This document shows positions 1 through 5,364 of a stretch of DNA of 5,364 bases, piece after piece. A program made the translations under genes and the position numbers. A model generated the notes under the pieces. That model searched no databases, was not told where the DNA came from, and saw only the letters and a list, made by a program, of their open reading frames with translations. This DNA is from an uncultured Clostridia bacterium (GTDB lineage: Bacteria; Bacillota_A; Clostridia; TANB77; CAG-508), in the NCBI GenBank assembly GCA_947594095.1, contig CANQEA010000093.1, positions 1 to 5,364 on the forward strand, written 5' to 3'. Numbering within the stretch: the first letter of the stretch is position 1; each line of letters opens with the position of its first letter.

Positions 1-413
1 AAATTTTTATCTTCTTCATCAAATACTGGTGCTGTCATACTAATTTTGCCATACATATTGCTTATTTTTCCATAAAAATTGTATTTTTTTCCTACAACAA
101 ATTTATTTTTTAGATAGCTTTGGTTAAACCATATCATAGTAGCTTGTGCTGTATCGTCTCTTACTTGAAGCTTGTACATGGTTTTTCCTTTCATTCTAAT
201 TTCATTTACTCTACCTATTGCATATGCTTCAATTAGAACTTCTTCTCCATCTATACATTCTACTATTTTTTTAGGCTTGCTCCTATCTTCATAAGCTCTA
301 GGATAATATGAAATTAAATCTTTAAGAGTATAAATTTCAAGTTTGTTAAGTAATTTCGCTCTATTTGGCCCTACTCCTTTAATATATTTTACATCTTTAT
401 TTAAATCTACCAT
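1..413 (-). CDS. recG: ATP-dependent DNA helicase RecG, N-terminal part (cut by window edge)
   Basis: RecG is a superfamily 2 helicase that remodels stalled replication forks and branch-migrates Holliday junctions in the cytoplasm. The first 137 codons are visible and the frame is still open at the left edge, so the motor domains lie outside the window. Near the N-terminus is a helix-hairpin-helix-like stretch, IKGVGPNRA at residues 11-19, followed by DLISYYPRAYEDRS at 32-45, the typical RecG opening. Residues from about 50 onward fit the OB-fold wedge domain that grips branched DNA, including the family-typical WFNQSYL at 95-101. The ATG start is supported by an AGGAG site five bases upstream. 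The gene begins 19 bases after the phosphoesterase stop and is probably cotranscribed with it. The identification is from recognised family sequence; full length and an intact helicase core cannot be judged here. Confidence 0.93.
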   Translation of the reverse strand, partial: MVDLNKDVKYIKGVGPNRAKLLNKLEIYTLKDLISYYPRAYEDRSKPKKIVECIDGEEVLIEAYAIGRVNEIRMKGKTMYKLQVRDDTAQATMIWFNQSYLKNKFVVGKKYNFYGKISNMYGKISMTAPVFDEEDKN

Positions 414-418
414 TTTTT

Positions 419-423
419 CTCCT
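419..423 (-). promoter_or_regulatory. Ribosome binding site of recG
   Basis: AGGAG on the minus strand, separated by five A residues from the recG ATG at 413-411. It fixes the start codon of a gene whose 3' end is outside the window. Confidence 0.8.
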
Positions 424-432
424 AATTATTTT

Positions 433-1143
433 TCAACCCTTTATTTTTAATAATTTGAAATCTAATGCGTCTGCACTAACTAGCTTAAAACTAATTCCAA
501 AATATTCTCCCTCAACTGCATCTTCAATTGCGTTTCCATGTAAATGTCCATAATAACATTTCTTTATATTGTATTTATTTAATATTCTAATCCAATCATT
601 TTTTTCATTTTTCAAAACATCATTTTGTGTTATTGGTGGATAATGCATAAAAGCAATAATCTCTTTGTCATTTCCGAAATTTTTAATTCCGTATTCTATT
701 GATCTTTCCAGTCTCATCTGTTCTCTTGCATATATTTTAGGGTTATCCTTTCCTTCTTCATCAGACCAACCTCTTGTACCTACTAAAATTGTATTTTCAT
801 ATTCATAAGCATTATTATATAAAAAATCTATAGTTTCAAAATTGTTTTCTTTTAAAAATTTTCTCATATTTGCAATAGTTGTCCAATAATAATCATGATT
901 TCCTTTTAATAATATTTTCTTACCTGGTAAATCATTTAAATATTTAAAATCTTCATAAGTGTCTTTTAAATACATAGACCACGAAAAGTCTCCAGGCATA
1001 ACTACTATATCAGATGTTTTTACCTTTGTTTCCCAATCTTTTTTTATTTTATTGCTATGATCTTCCCAATTATCTCCAAATATATCCATAGGCTTGTTTT
1101 CATGGAAAGATAAATGTAAGTCTGCTATTACATATATTGACAT
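433..1143 (-). CDS. Calcineurin-like metallophosphoesterase (COG1768-type predicted phosphohydrolase)
   Basis: This is a 236-residue cytoplasmic enzyme of the calcineurin-like phosphoesterase superfamily, which uses a two-metal centre to hydrolyse phosphate esters. The metal-binding and catalytic motifs appear in the usual order: DLH at 8-10 (Asp8, His10), GD at 51-52, GNHD at 81-84, a single His in HYPP at 167, and GHLH at 199-202. The set is complete, so it should be active. The length is that of a stand-alone domain without signal peptide or membrane segment. The pattern resembles the small predicted phosphohydrolases of COG1768, but the substrate is unknown and cannot be read from sequence. 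It starts 32 bases after the tsaD stop and ends 19 bases before recG, so it is probably part of the same transcript. The putative ribosome binding site is rather far from the ATG. Confidence 0.9.
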   Translation of the reverse strand: MSIYVIADLHLSFHENKPMDIFGDNWEDHSNKIKKDWETKVKTSDIVVMPGDFSWSMYLKDTYEDFKYLNDLPGKKILLKGNHDYYWTTIANMRKFLKENNFETIDFLYNNAYEYENTILVGTRGWSDEEGKDNPKIYAREQMRLERSIEYGIKNFGNDKEIIAFMHYPPITQNDVLKNEKNDWIRILNKYNIKKCYYGHLHGNAIEDAVEGEYFGISFKLVSADALDFKLLKIKG

Positions 1144-1154
1144 GTTTGATTATA

Positions 1155-1160
1155 TTCCTT
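1155..1160 (-). promoter_or_regulatory. Putative ribosome binding site of the phosphoesterase gene, long spacing
   Basis: AAGGAA on the minus strand lies in the 32-base gap after tsaD. About 12 bases separate its GGA from the ATG at 1143-1141, longer than the 5-6 bases seen for the neighbours. Translation may therefore be weaker. Confidence 0.5.
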
Positions 1161-1175
1161 TCAACTTTTTTATTT

Positions 1176-1628
1176 TTACAATTTTAAGTTTGGAATTGCA
1201 TTTAACTCGAGTGTACTTATTTTCCCTGATATATACTCATAATATCCAGCTGATGCTATCATTGCTGCATTATCTGTACATAATTTTAAATCTGGCATAT
1301 ATATTTTTAGTCCTTCTTTTTCTAATCTTAAAAATTCTTTTCTAATATAACTATTTGCTGAAACTCCTCCTGCAAGTACAATCGTTTTTTCATTAGTTTT
1401 CTCTACTGCTTTTTTTATATTTTCTATTAATACTTCTGTTACCGCTTTTTGAAAACTACAACATAAATCCGCTTTGTTTATTTCTTTTGTGTTATGATTT
1501 AAATTAATAACTGCTGTTTTTATTCCACTAAAACTAAAATCCAAATTGTCAAAATGTGTTTTTGGCAAGTCAAATTTTGCTTGTCCTTGTTTTGCTAAGT
1601 TATCTACTTTAGGTCCACCTGGATATCC
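1176..1628 (-). pseudogene. tsaD: TsaD C-terminal fragment in the shifted frame
   Basis: These 150 codons continue the TsaD protein from GYPGGPKVD to the natural C-terminus and TAA stop. The only candidate start within the fragment that gives an open frame of any size is a TTG at 1568, which is an ordinary Leu200 codon of the full protein. I see no AGGAG-like site properly placed in front of it. Independent translation is therefore unlikely. The fragment would be made only if ribosomes shift frame near 1629 or if the extra base is not real. Confidence 0.75.
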
Positions 1629-2166
1629 GAAGACCTACAACTCTTGCAACTTTATCAAAAGCCTCTCCAATTGCATCATCACGTGTTTTTCCAAGTACCT
1701 CAAAATCAGTATATGATTTTACATGTACAATTTGAGTGTTTCCTCCTGACATCATCATACATAAAAAAGGTGGTTCTAATTCTTTATATGTAATATAATT
1801 TGCTGCAATATGACCTTGAATATGATTTACTCCGACAAATGGTTTATTAGTTGCAAAACTTAAAGCTTTAGCATATGAAAGTCCCACAAGAAGTGCTCCA
1901 ACTAATCCTGGTCCATATGTTGGAGTTATACAATCAATTTCATCAAATGTAACATTTGCTTCTTCTAATGCTTTTTTTGTAACTCTTGAAATAGCTTCTA
2001 TATGATTTCTAGAAGCTATTTCTGGCACAACTCCTCCATATTTTTCATGGATAGGAATTTGTGTATCTATTATATTTGATAAAATTTCTCTTCCATTTTT
2101 TACGACTGCACAAGATGTTTCATCACAACTTGTCTCAATTCCAAATGTTAGTATGTCTTTTTTCAT
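1609..2166 (-). CDS. tsaD: TsaD N-terminal fragment as read without frameshift (185 aa)
   Basis: This is the part of tsaD that has its own start and ribosome binding site. It carries the first actin-like ATPase lobe, both HIQGH metal ligands and SGGNT. Residues up to Leu179 match the family; the last six (RISRWT) are out of frame and end at TAA. The product lacks the second lobe and the C-terminal metal-binding Asp, so it should not be functional alone. The start is 18 bases after the M50 protease stop. Confidence 0.7.
   Translation of the reverse strand: MKKDILTFGIETSCDETSCAVVKNGREILSNIIDTQIPIHEKYGGVVPEIASRNHIEAISRVTKKALEEANVTFDEIDCITPTYGPGLVGALLVGLSYAKALSFATNKPFVGVNHIQGHIAANYITYKELEPPFLCMMMSGGNTQIVHVKSYTDFEVLGKTRDDAIGEAFDKVARVVGLRISRWT
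1627..1637 (-). other. Frameshift point in tsaD
   Basis: The minus strand reads GGT CTT CGG ATA TCC and then runs to a stop at TAA (1611-1609). The conserved protein needs GGT CTT GGA TAT CCA. Deleting the C opposite position 1629 restores Gly-Leu-Gly-Tyr-Pro; deleting a T of CTT would do the same. The surplus base therefore lies at about 1629-1631. A short inverted repeat (1610-1615 with 1632-1637) flanks the site. Confidence 0.85.
1988..2022. repeat. Perfect 13-bp inverted repeat inside tsaD
   Basis: The arms GAAATAGCTTCTA (1988-2000) and TAGAAGCTATTTC (2010-2022) are exact reverse complements with a 9-base loop. They cover codons 49-60 of tsaD ([12 protein letters not shown]), a conserved region of the protein. 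In the mRNA this would form a long uninterrupted stem. No U-tract follows on either strand, so it is not a typical terminator. It may be chance plus coding constraint. Confidence 0.75.
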
Positions 2167-2171
2167 AAACG

Positions 2172-2182
2172 TCCTTTCTCCT
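2172..2182 (-). promoter_or_regulatory. Double ribosome binding site of tsaD
   Basis: The minus strand carries AGGAG (2182-2178) followed by AAGGA (2176-2172), the latter five bases from the ATG at 2166-2164. The nearer AAGGA has the better spacing. The site fills the 18-base gap after the M50 protease gene. Confidence 0.75.
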
Positions 2183-2184
2183 AA

Positions 2185-2925
2185 TTAAAGTCCAAATATT
2201 AATGAACCTAAGTTTAATATTCCACTACTTACTATATTAATTACTGGTGTAATAATAGTTCCAGCAATTCCAGTAATCCAAATTAAAAGGAATATTATAT
2301 AAAATATGCTCTCATTATTAATAAAAAACTCTTTTGCTTTATATGGTAATATTGGCATAATTACTTTTGAACCATCTAGTGGTGGAAGTGGAATTAAATT
2401 AAATATTCCAAGTCCTATATTAATTGAAATAGTAGTAAGTATAATACTCATTATAATTGAACCTGCACTAGACATCATAAAAGCAATACCTGCAAATTTA
2501 TATATTGCACAATAAATCAGAGTAAATATAAATGCTAAAAATATATTCATTGCTGGTCCTGCAATTGAAACTATTGCCTCACCTTTTTCCATAGACATTT
2601 TTCTTGTGTAATTTCTAGGATTTACATGTACTGGTTTTCCCCATCCAAATCCTGCAAATAATAACATTAGAGAGCCTATTGGATCTAAATGGTCTAACGG
2701 GTTTAAGCTCAGTCTTCCTTCTCTTCTTGCAGTATCATCTCCTAGTTTATCTGCAGCAAATGCATGTGCAAATTCATGGAATGTAATCGCAATTAATACA
2801 CCTGGTATAGTCATAACTAAACCTACAAGTGACCCCGGATTTTGTATATAGTTCATAACCATATATAAAACCATAATTCCAATTATAATATAAATTATCC
2901 TTTTATCAAATGAAAAATTAAACAT
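2185..2925 (-). CDS. M50 family site-2-type zinc metalloprotease (integral membrane)
   Basis: This is a 246-residue polytopic membrane protein of the S2P/M50 peptidase family, which cuts substrates within or near the membrane using a zinc ion. The zinc motif HEFAH is at residues 50-54, with Glu51 as catalytic base. LNPLDHLDPIG at 74-84 and GKPVHVNPRNY at 97-106 follow, then AGPAMN at 122-127, and the third zinc ligand Asp184 in NLIPLPPLDGSK. All elements are intact. Hydrophobic stretches at about 10-28, 32-56, 116-142, 145-180 and 205-235 fit membrane segments. There is no PDZ domain, so it belongs to the short YwhC-like group rather than RseP or SpoIVFB with accessory domains. Its substrate is unknown. 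It starts 65 bases after the Fic gene with a good AGGAG site and ends 18 bases before tsaD. Confidence 0.92.
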   Translation of the reverse strand: MFNFSFDKRIIYIIIGIMVLYMVMNYIQNPGSLVGLVMTIPGVLIAITFHEFAHAFAADKLGDDTARREGRLSLNPLDHLDPIGSLMLLFAGFGWGKPVHVNPRNYTRKMSMEKGEAIVSIAGPAMNIFLAFIFTLIYCAIYKFAGIAFMMSSAGSIIMSIILTTISINIGLGIFNLIPLPPLDGSKVIMPILPYKAKEFFINNESIFYIIFLLIWITGIAGTIITPVINIVSSGILNLGSLIFGL

Positions 2926-2931
2926 GTAATT

Positions 2932-2936
2932 CTCCT
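2932..2936 (-). promoter_or_regulatory. Ribosome binding site of the M50 protease gene
   Basis: AGGAG, within GAGAGGAGA on the minus strand, lies six bases upstream of the ATG at 2925-2923. Confidence 0.8.
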
Positions 2937-2990
2937 CTCACTAAACTTATTAGATTTTATCTTAATTTTTTTGTCTCCAGTAGTAGCTTA

Positions 2991-3842
2991 TTAAAATAAA
3001 TTTTTATTAGATAATTTAAATTCTGAATTATCTAATTTATTATTTTTATTAAATAATAAATTTTCAAAAAACATTATTAAATATTTGTTGTCTTCTTCAA
3101 TCCCCTTTGAAATATTACTATAATTTGCTCTAACTAAAGCATTTCTAAAATATAAGGAATTATCTTTGAATAGCTCGTTATTAACATCAAAACCTTTGCT
3201 ATTCAAATATTTTTGTATAAATAGGGCTGTTGTTCTTGTATTTCCTTCTCCAAAAGGGTGTATTTGCCAAATGTGTGCTGTAAATTTGCATAATCTTTCT
3301 AATTTTTCTCTTTCCGTTTTTTCTGTATATCTTTGATTTGCCTCTTCTTCAAAATCATATTTTAAAGTTTCTTCTATCATAGAATAATCTGCGTATTGTA
3401 CTGATTCTCCATTTAAAATTGGTTCTTTTTTTGTAATATTATAATCTCTAAATTCTCCAATGTATTTTTCATTGATTCCTATATCTATGTTTTCAAATAA
3501 CTTTTTATGATATTGCTTTAATGTTAAATAATTAAATGTAAAGGCTTTGTCATTTAGTATTTTAACTATTCTTAATGACACTTCATCTGCTTGTCTTTCG
3601 CTATTATCTATTTTTTTGTTGTTAGCATTTTCATAATACTTTCTTACTTGTTCTTCAACAACCTCATAACTTTTCTTACCAACAATATTTTCAGTTGCTA
3701 AATCTACCATATATTTAGAAGGGGTAAGATTATCTACTGCTTGCAAACCGAATGCAATATTCCAATTTAATTGGCGTTCCTTAGAATCTTTGGTTTCACC
3801 AATTTTTTCATATTTAATTTTGTCTAAATAATTTTCTTTCAT
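2991..3842 (-). CDS. Fic-domain protein with probable N-terminal VbhA-like inhibitory segment
   Basis: Fic proteins usually transfer AMP (sometimes another phosphate-containing group) from a nucleotide to a hydroxyl of a target protein. The catalytic motif HPFGEGNTR lies at residues 195-203 of the 283-residue product, with the base His195 and the Glu-Gly-Asn-x-Arg phosphate loop intact. Upstream, the YIGEFRDYN and EPILNGESVQYA stretches (about 127-151) fit the Fic flap. The N-terminal 25-75 region (QLNWNIAFGLQAVDNLTPSKY, then a GKKSYEVVEEQ helix) resembles VbhA-type antitoxins fused to Fic. Its motif would be GLQAVDN, with Asp37 in place of the usual inhibitory Glu. I prefer the ATG at 3842 because GGAAGGA sits six bases before it; an ATG at 3857 would add five residues but lacks such a site. 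The target is unknown. The C-terminal tail is Asn/Lys-rich and low in complexity. It begins 23 bases after lysS, an accessory gene amid housekeeping genes. Confidence 0.88.
   Translation of the reverse strand: MKENYLDKIKYEKIGETKDSKERQLNWNIAFGLQAVDNLTPSKYMVDLATENIVGKKSYEVVEEQVRKYYENANNKKIDNSERQADEVSLRIVKILNDKAFTFNYLTLKQYHKKLFENIDIGINEKYIGEFRDYNITKKEPILNGESVQYADYSMIEETLKYDFEEEANQRYTEKTEREKLERLCKFTAHIWQIHPFGEGNTRTTALFIQKYLNSKGFDVNNELFKDNSLYFRNALVRANYSNISKGIEEDNKYLIMFFENLLFNKNNKLDNSEFKLSNKNLF
3006..3036. repeat. Perfect 11-bp inverted repeat at the 3' end of the Fic gene
   Basis: ATTAGATAATT (3006-3016) and AATTATCTAAT (3026-3036) are exact reverse complements around a 9-base loop, just before the Fic stop codon. 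In the mRNA the stem is followed by A-rich rather than U-rich sequence, so it is at best a weak terminator or an mRNA-end structure. Confidence 0.65.
3034..3062. repeat. Perfect 12-bp A/T-only inverted repeat in the Fic gene
   Basis: AATTTATTATTT (3034-3045) and AAATAATAAATT (3051-3062) are exact reverse complements with a 5-base loop. It shares three bases with the neighbouring 11-bp inverted repeat, so the two full stems compete at their junction. Being all A/T in an A/T-rich, Asn/Lys-coding tail, it could have arisen by chance. Confidence 0.65.
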
Positions 3843-3848
3843 ATTTAA

Positions 3849-3855
3849 TCCTTCC
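3849..3855 (-). promoter_or_regulatory. Ribosome binding site deciding the Fic start
   Basis: GGAAGGA on the minus strand lies six bases before the ATG at 3842-3840. It overlaps the alternative upstream ATG at 3857-3855, whose own upstream sequence (AAAAAACGGC) has no good site. This favours the shorter, 283-residue protein. Confidence 0.7.
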
Positions 3856-3865
3856 ATGCCGTTTT

Positions 3866-5362
3866 TTAAAGTGGCTTCATTGTTGGGAATAGCAATGCAT
3901 CCCTAATAGATGCACTATCTGTAAGTAGCATAACTAATCTATCAATTCCAATTCCTAATCCTCCTGTAGGTGGTAAACCTATTTCTAGCGCTTGAATAAA
4001 GTCTTCGTCCATCATGCCAGCTTCTTCGTCACCTGCTTCTCTTGCTTCTACTTGTTTTTTAAATCTTTCATATTGGTCAATTGGGTCATTTAACTCTGAA
4101 AAGGCATTTCCATATTCTCTTCCACCAATAAATACTTCAAATCTTTCTGTCATTCTTTTATCATTTTTACATTTTTTAGCAAGTGGAGAAATTTCAACTG
4201 GATATTCATAAATAAATGTTGGTTGAATTAACGTTTTTTCAACATATTCATCAAAGAATAAACTGATTATATCTCCTCTTGTTTCTTTTGTTTTATCAGG
4301 GATTTCTATATTTCTTTCTCTTGCAAGTTTAACTGCTTCTTCATCTGTTTGAATTTCATTAAAGTCAACACCACATGCTTCTTTAATAGAATCAATCATA
4401 GTAATTCTTTTCCAACCAGGTGTTAGATCAATTTCTTGTCCTTGATACATTACTTTTGTAGTACCTAACACTTCTTTTGCAGTTCTTGAAAATAATTCTT
4501 CTGTTATATCCATCATATCGTGGAAATCTTCATATGCAGCGTAAAGTTCTAATTCTGTAAATTCTGGATTGTGTCTTATATCCATTCCTTCGTTACGGAA
4601 TACTCTACCAATTTCATAAACTTTATCAAATCCACCTACAATTAGTCTTTTTAAGTTAAGCTCTAAGGCAATTCTTAAATACATATCTAAATCTAATGAA
4701 TTGTGATGTGTAATAAATGGTCTTGCTGATGCTCCACCAGATATTGTATTTAAAATTGGTGTTTCAACTTCTAAATATCCTTTTTCATCTAAGATTTCTC
4801 TTACCTTACTAATTATCTTGCTTCTTAAAATAAATGTTTCTTTTACTTCTGGATTTACTATTAAATCTGTGTATCTTTGACGATAACGTAAATCTGGGTC
4901 TTTTAATCCATGGAATTTCTCTGGAAGTGGTCTTAAAGATTTTGAAAGTAATGTTACTTCTTTTGCATGAACTGATATTTCTTCTGTTCTAGTTTTAAAT
5001 ACAAATCCAGTTATTCCAATAAAATCTCCAATGTCATATGTTTTAAATGCTTTGTAGCTTTCTTCGCCTAAATCATTTATACTTACATAACTTTGGATTC
5101 TTTCATCAGAGTCTTGTATTGTACAAAATGATGCTTTTCCCATAATTCTTTTTGCAATTATTCTTCCTGCAACTGTTACATCTTTTTGCTCAAAAGCCTC
5201 ATAATTTGCTTTTATCTCTCCTGCAGTGTTTGTTCTATTAAACTTTGTTATTTCATATGGGTCTTTTCCTTCTTCTTGTAGTTCCTTTAATTTGTCTCTT
5301 CTTATTTGCATCAAATGATTGATGTCTAATTCTTCTACTTCATTATTTTGATTTTCTTGCAT
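3866..5362 (-). CDS. lysS: Lysyl-tRNA synthetase, class II
   Basis: LysS charges tRNA-Lys with lysine using ATP, in the cytoplasm, as a homodimer. The 498-residue length is normal for the bacterial class II enzyme. An N-terminal helical lead-in is followed by the OB-fold anticodon-binding domain at about 60-145. The catalytic core has motif 1 around 187-203 ([16 protein letters not shown]), motif 2 at 248-272 ([12 protein letters not shown] with Arg257, then [10 protein letters not shown]) and motif 3 at 468-480 ([13 protein letters not shown] with Arg475). The C-terminus, LLFPTMKPL, is the usual ending. Nothing is missing. Only two bases precede the ATG in the window, so neither its ribosome binding site nor any upstream leader or T-box can be seen; the start is chosen because MQEN followed by an acidic stretch is a typical LysS beginning. 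It is the first visible gene of the run. Confidence 0.97.
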   Translation of the reverse strand: MQENQNNEVEELDINHLMQIRRDKLKELQEEGKDPYEITKFNRTNTAGEIKANYEAFEQKDVTVAGRIIAKRIMGKASFCTIQDSDERIQSYVSINDLGEESYKAFKTYDIGDFIGITGFVFKTRTEEISVHAKEVTLLSKSLRPLPEKFHGLKDPDLRYRQRYTDLIVNPEVKETFILRSKIISKVREILDEKGYLEVETPILNTISGGASARPFITHHNSLDLDMYLRIALELNLKRLIVGGFDKVYEIGRVFRNEGMDIRHNPEFTELELYAAYEDFHDMMDITEELFSRTAKEVLGTTKVMYQGQEIDLTPGWKRITMIDSIKEACGVDFNEIQTDEEAVKLARERNIEIPDKTKETRGDIISLFFDEYVEKTLIQPTFIYEYPVEISPLAKKCKNDKRMTERFEVFIGGREYGNAFSELNDPIDQYERFKKQVEAREAGDEEAGMMDEDFIQALEIGLPPTGGLGIGIDRLVMLLTDSASIRDALLFPTMKPL

Positions 5363-5364
5363 AA

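Larger units (their letters stand above)
1176..2166 (-). pseudogene. tsaD: tsaD (tRNA t6A transferase subunit), interrupted by a +1 frameshift
   Basis: TsaD (Kae1/Gcp/YgjD family) transfers the threonylcarbamoyl group to A37 of tRNAs reading ANN codons, working with TsaB and TsaE; TsaC makes the intermediate. The gene is 991 bases, one more than a multiple of three. Removing one base near 1629 gives a continuous 329-residue protein, slightly shorter than the usual 335-345. It has the N-terminal [10 protein letters not shown], the metal-binding HIQGH at 115-119, SGGNT at 140-144, the restored GYPGGPKVD at 180-188, SFSGIKTA at 211-218, GGVSAN at 266-271 and the C-terminal Asp298 in CTDNAAMIAS. 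All expected motifs are present and nothing else is degraded, so this is either a very recent lesion, an assembly error, or a frame changed during translation. As written, the frame stops at 1609 after residue 185. Partner genes tsaB, tsaC and tsaE are not in the window. Confidence 0.88.

Noticed and set aside
1149..1154. TATAAT on the minus strand just before the phosphoesterase ATG
   Set aside because: It sits about five bases from the start codon, and the nearest -35-like TTGTAA is about 21 bases further upstream. Such hexamers are common by chance in AT-rich DNA.
1094..1345. Plus-strand open frame of 83 codons
   Set aside because: It lies antisense over the 5' end of the phosphoesterase gene and the 3' end of tsaD. 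It encodes a Leu/Ile/Phe-rich string typical of the reverse of AT-rich coding DNA, with no good ribosome binding site.
1176..1568. Separate small gene starting at TTG 1568
   Set aside because: The sequence is the C-terminal lobe of TsaD; the TTG is Leu200 of the restored protein and has no clear ribosome binding site.
2306..2515. Plus-strand open frame of 69 codons
   Set aside because: It is entirely antisense within the M50 protease gene; the hydrophobic look mirrors the membrane-protein coding strand.
2926..2990. Possible promoter in the 65-base gap between the Fic and M50 genes
   Set aside because: TAAAAT has only a weak TGGAGA-like partner with about 14 bases of spacing, too short for a normal sigma-A promoter. 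A weak promoter cannot be excluded.
3843..3857. Upstream ATG at 3857 as the Fic start
   Set aside because: No Shine-Dalgarno-like sequence precedes it, while the ATG at 3842 has GGAAGGA at ideal spacing.
4014..4211. Plus-strand open frame of 65 codons
   Set aside because: It is antisense within the well-conserved lysS catalytic region and has no recognisable protein features.

Overview
The window is AT-rich DNA from what looks like a low-GC Firmicute, most likely an uncultured or gut-type member of the Clostridia. This rests on A/T-ending codons, purine-rich AGGAG/AAGGA ribosome binding sites before most genes, and the family types present. The standard genetic code fits, since both TAA and TGA serve as stops. 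No database search was possible, so the taxonomy is inference.

All genes lie on the minus strand and are tightly spaced, so the window reads as one operon-like run from right to left. The order is lysS (lysyl-tRNA synthetase, start almost at the right edge), a Fic-domain protein, an M50 site-2-type membrane metalloprotease, tsaD (tRNA t6A synthesis, split by a +1 frameshift), a calcineurin-like metallophosphoesterase, and the first 137 codons of recG (cut by the left edge). Gaps are about 18 to 65 bases. No convincing internal promoter or terminator is visible. There are no RNA genes, CRISPR arrays, insertion sequences or gene-free stretches over 300 bases.

Functionally this is mostly housekeeping: tRNA charging (lysS), tRNA modification at position 37 (tsaD), membrane proteolysis (M50) and recombination or fork repair (recG), plus a phosphoesterase of unknown substrate. 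The Fic gene is the accessory element. It combines an intact HPFxEGNxR catalytic motif with an N-terminal segment that resembles a fused VbhA-type antitoxin.

The strongest anomaly is in tsaD, an almost universally conserved gene. One extra base near 1629 ends the frame after 185 codons, although the rest of the protein is fully preserved in the next frame. The site (CTT followed by CGG) is not a homopolymer run and resembles known +1 slippage sites. It could still be a plain mutation or an assembly error. Other structure not explained by the genes includes a perfect 13-bp inverted repeat inside tsaD and two overlapping perfect inverted repeats at the 3' end of the Fic gene. I found no clearly new multi-gene system.
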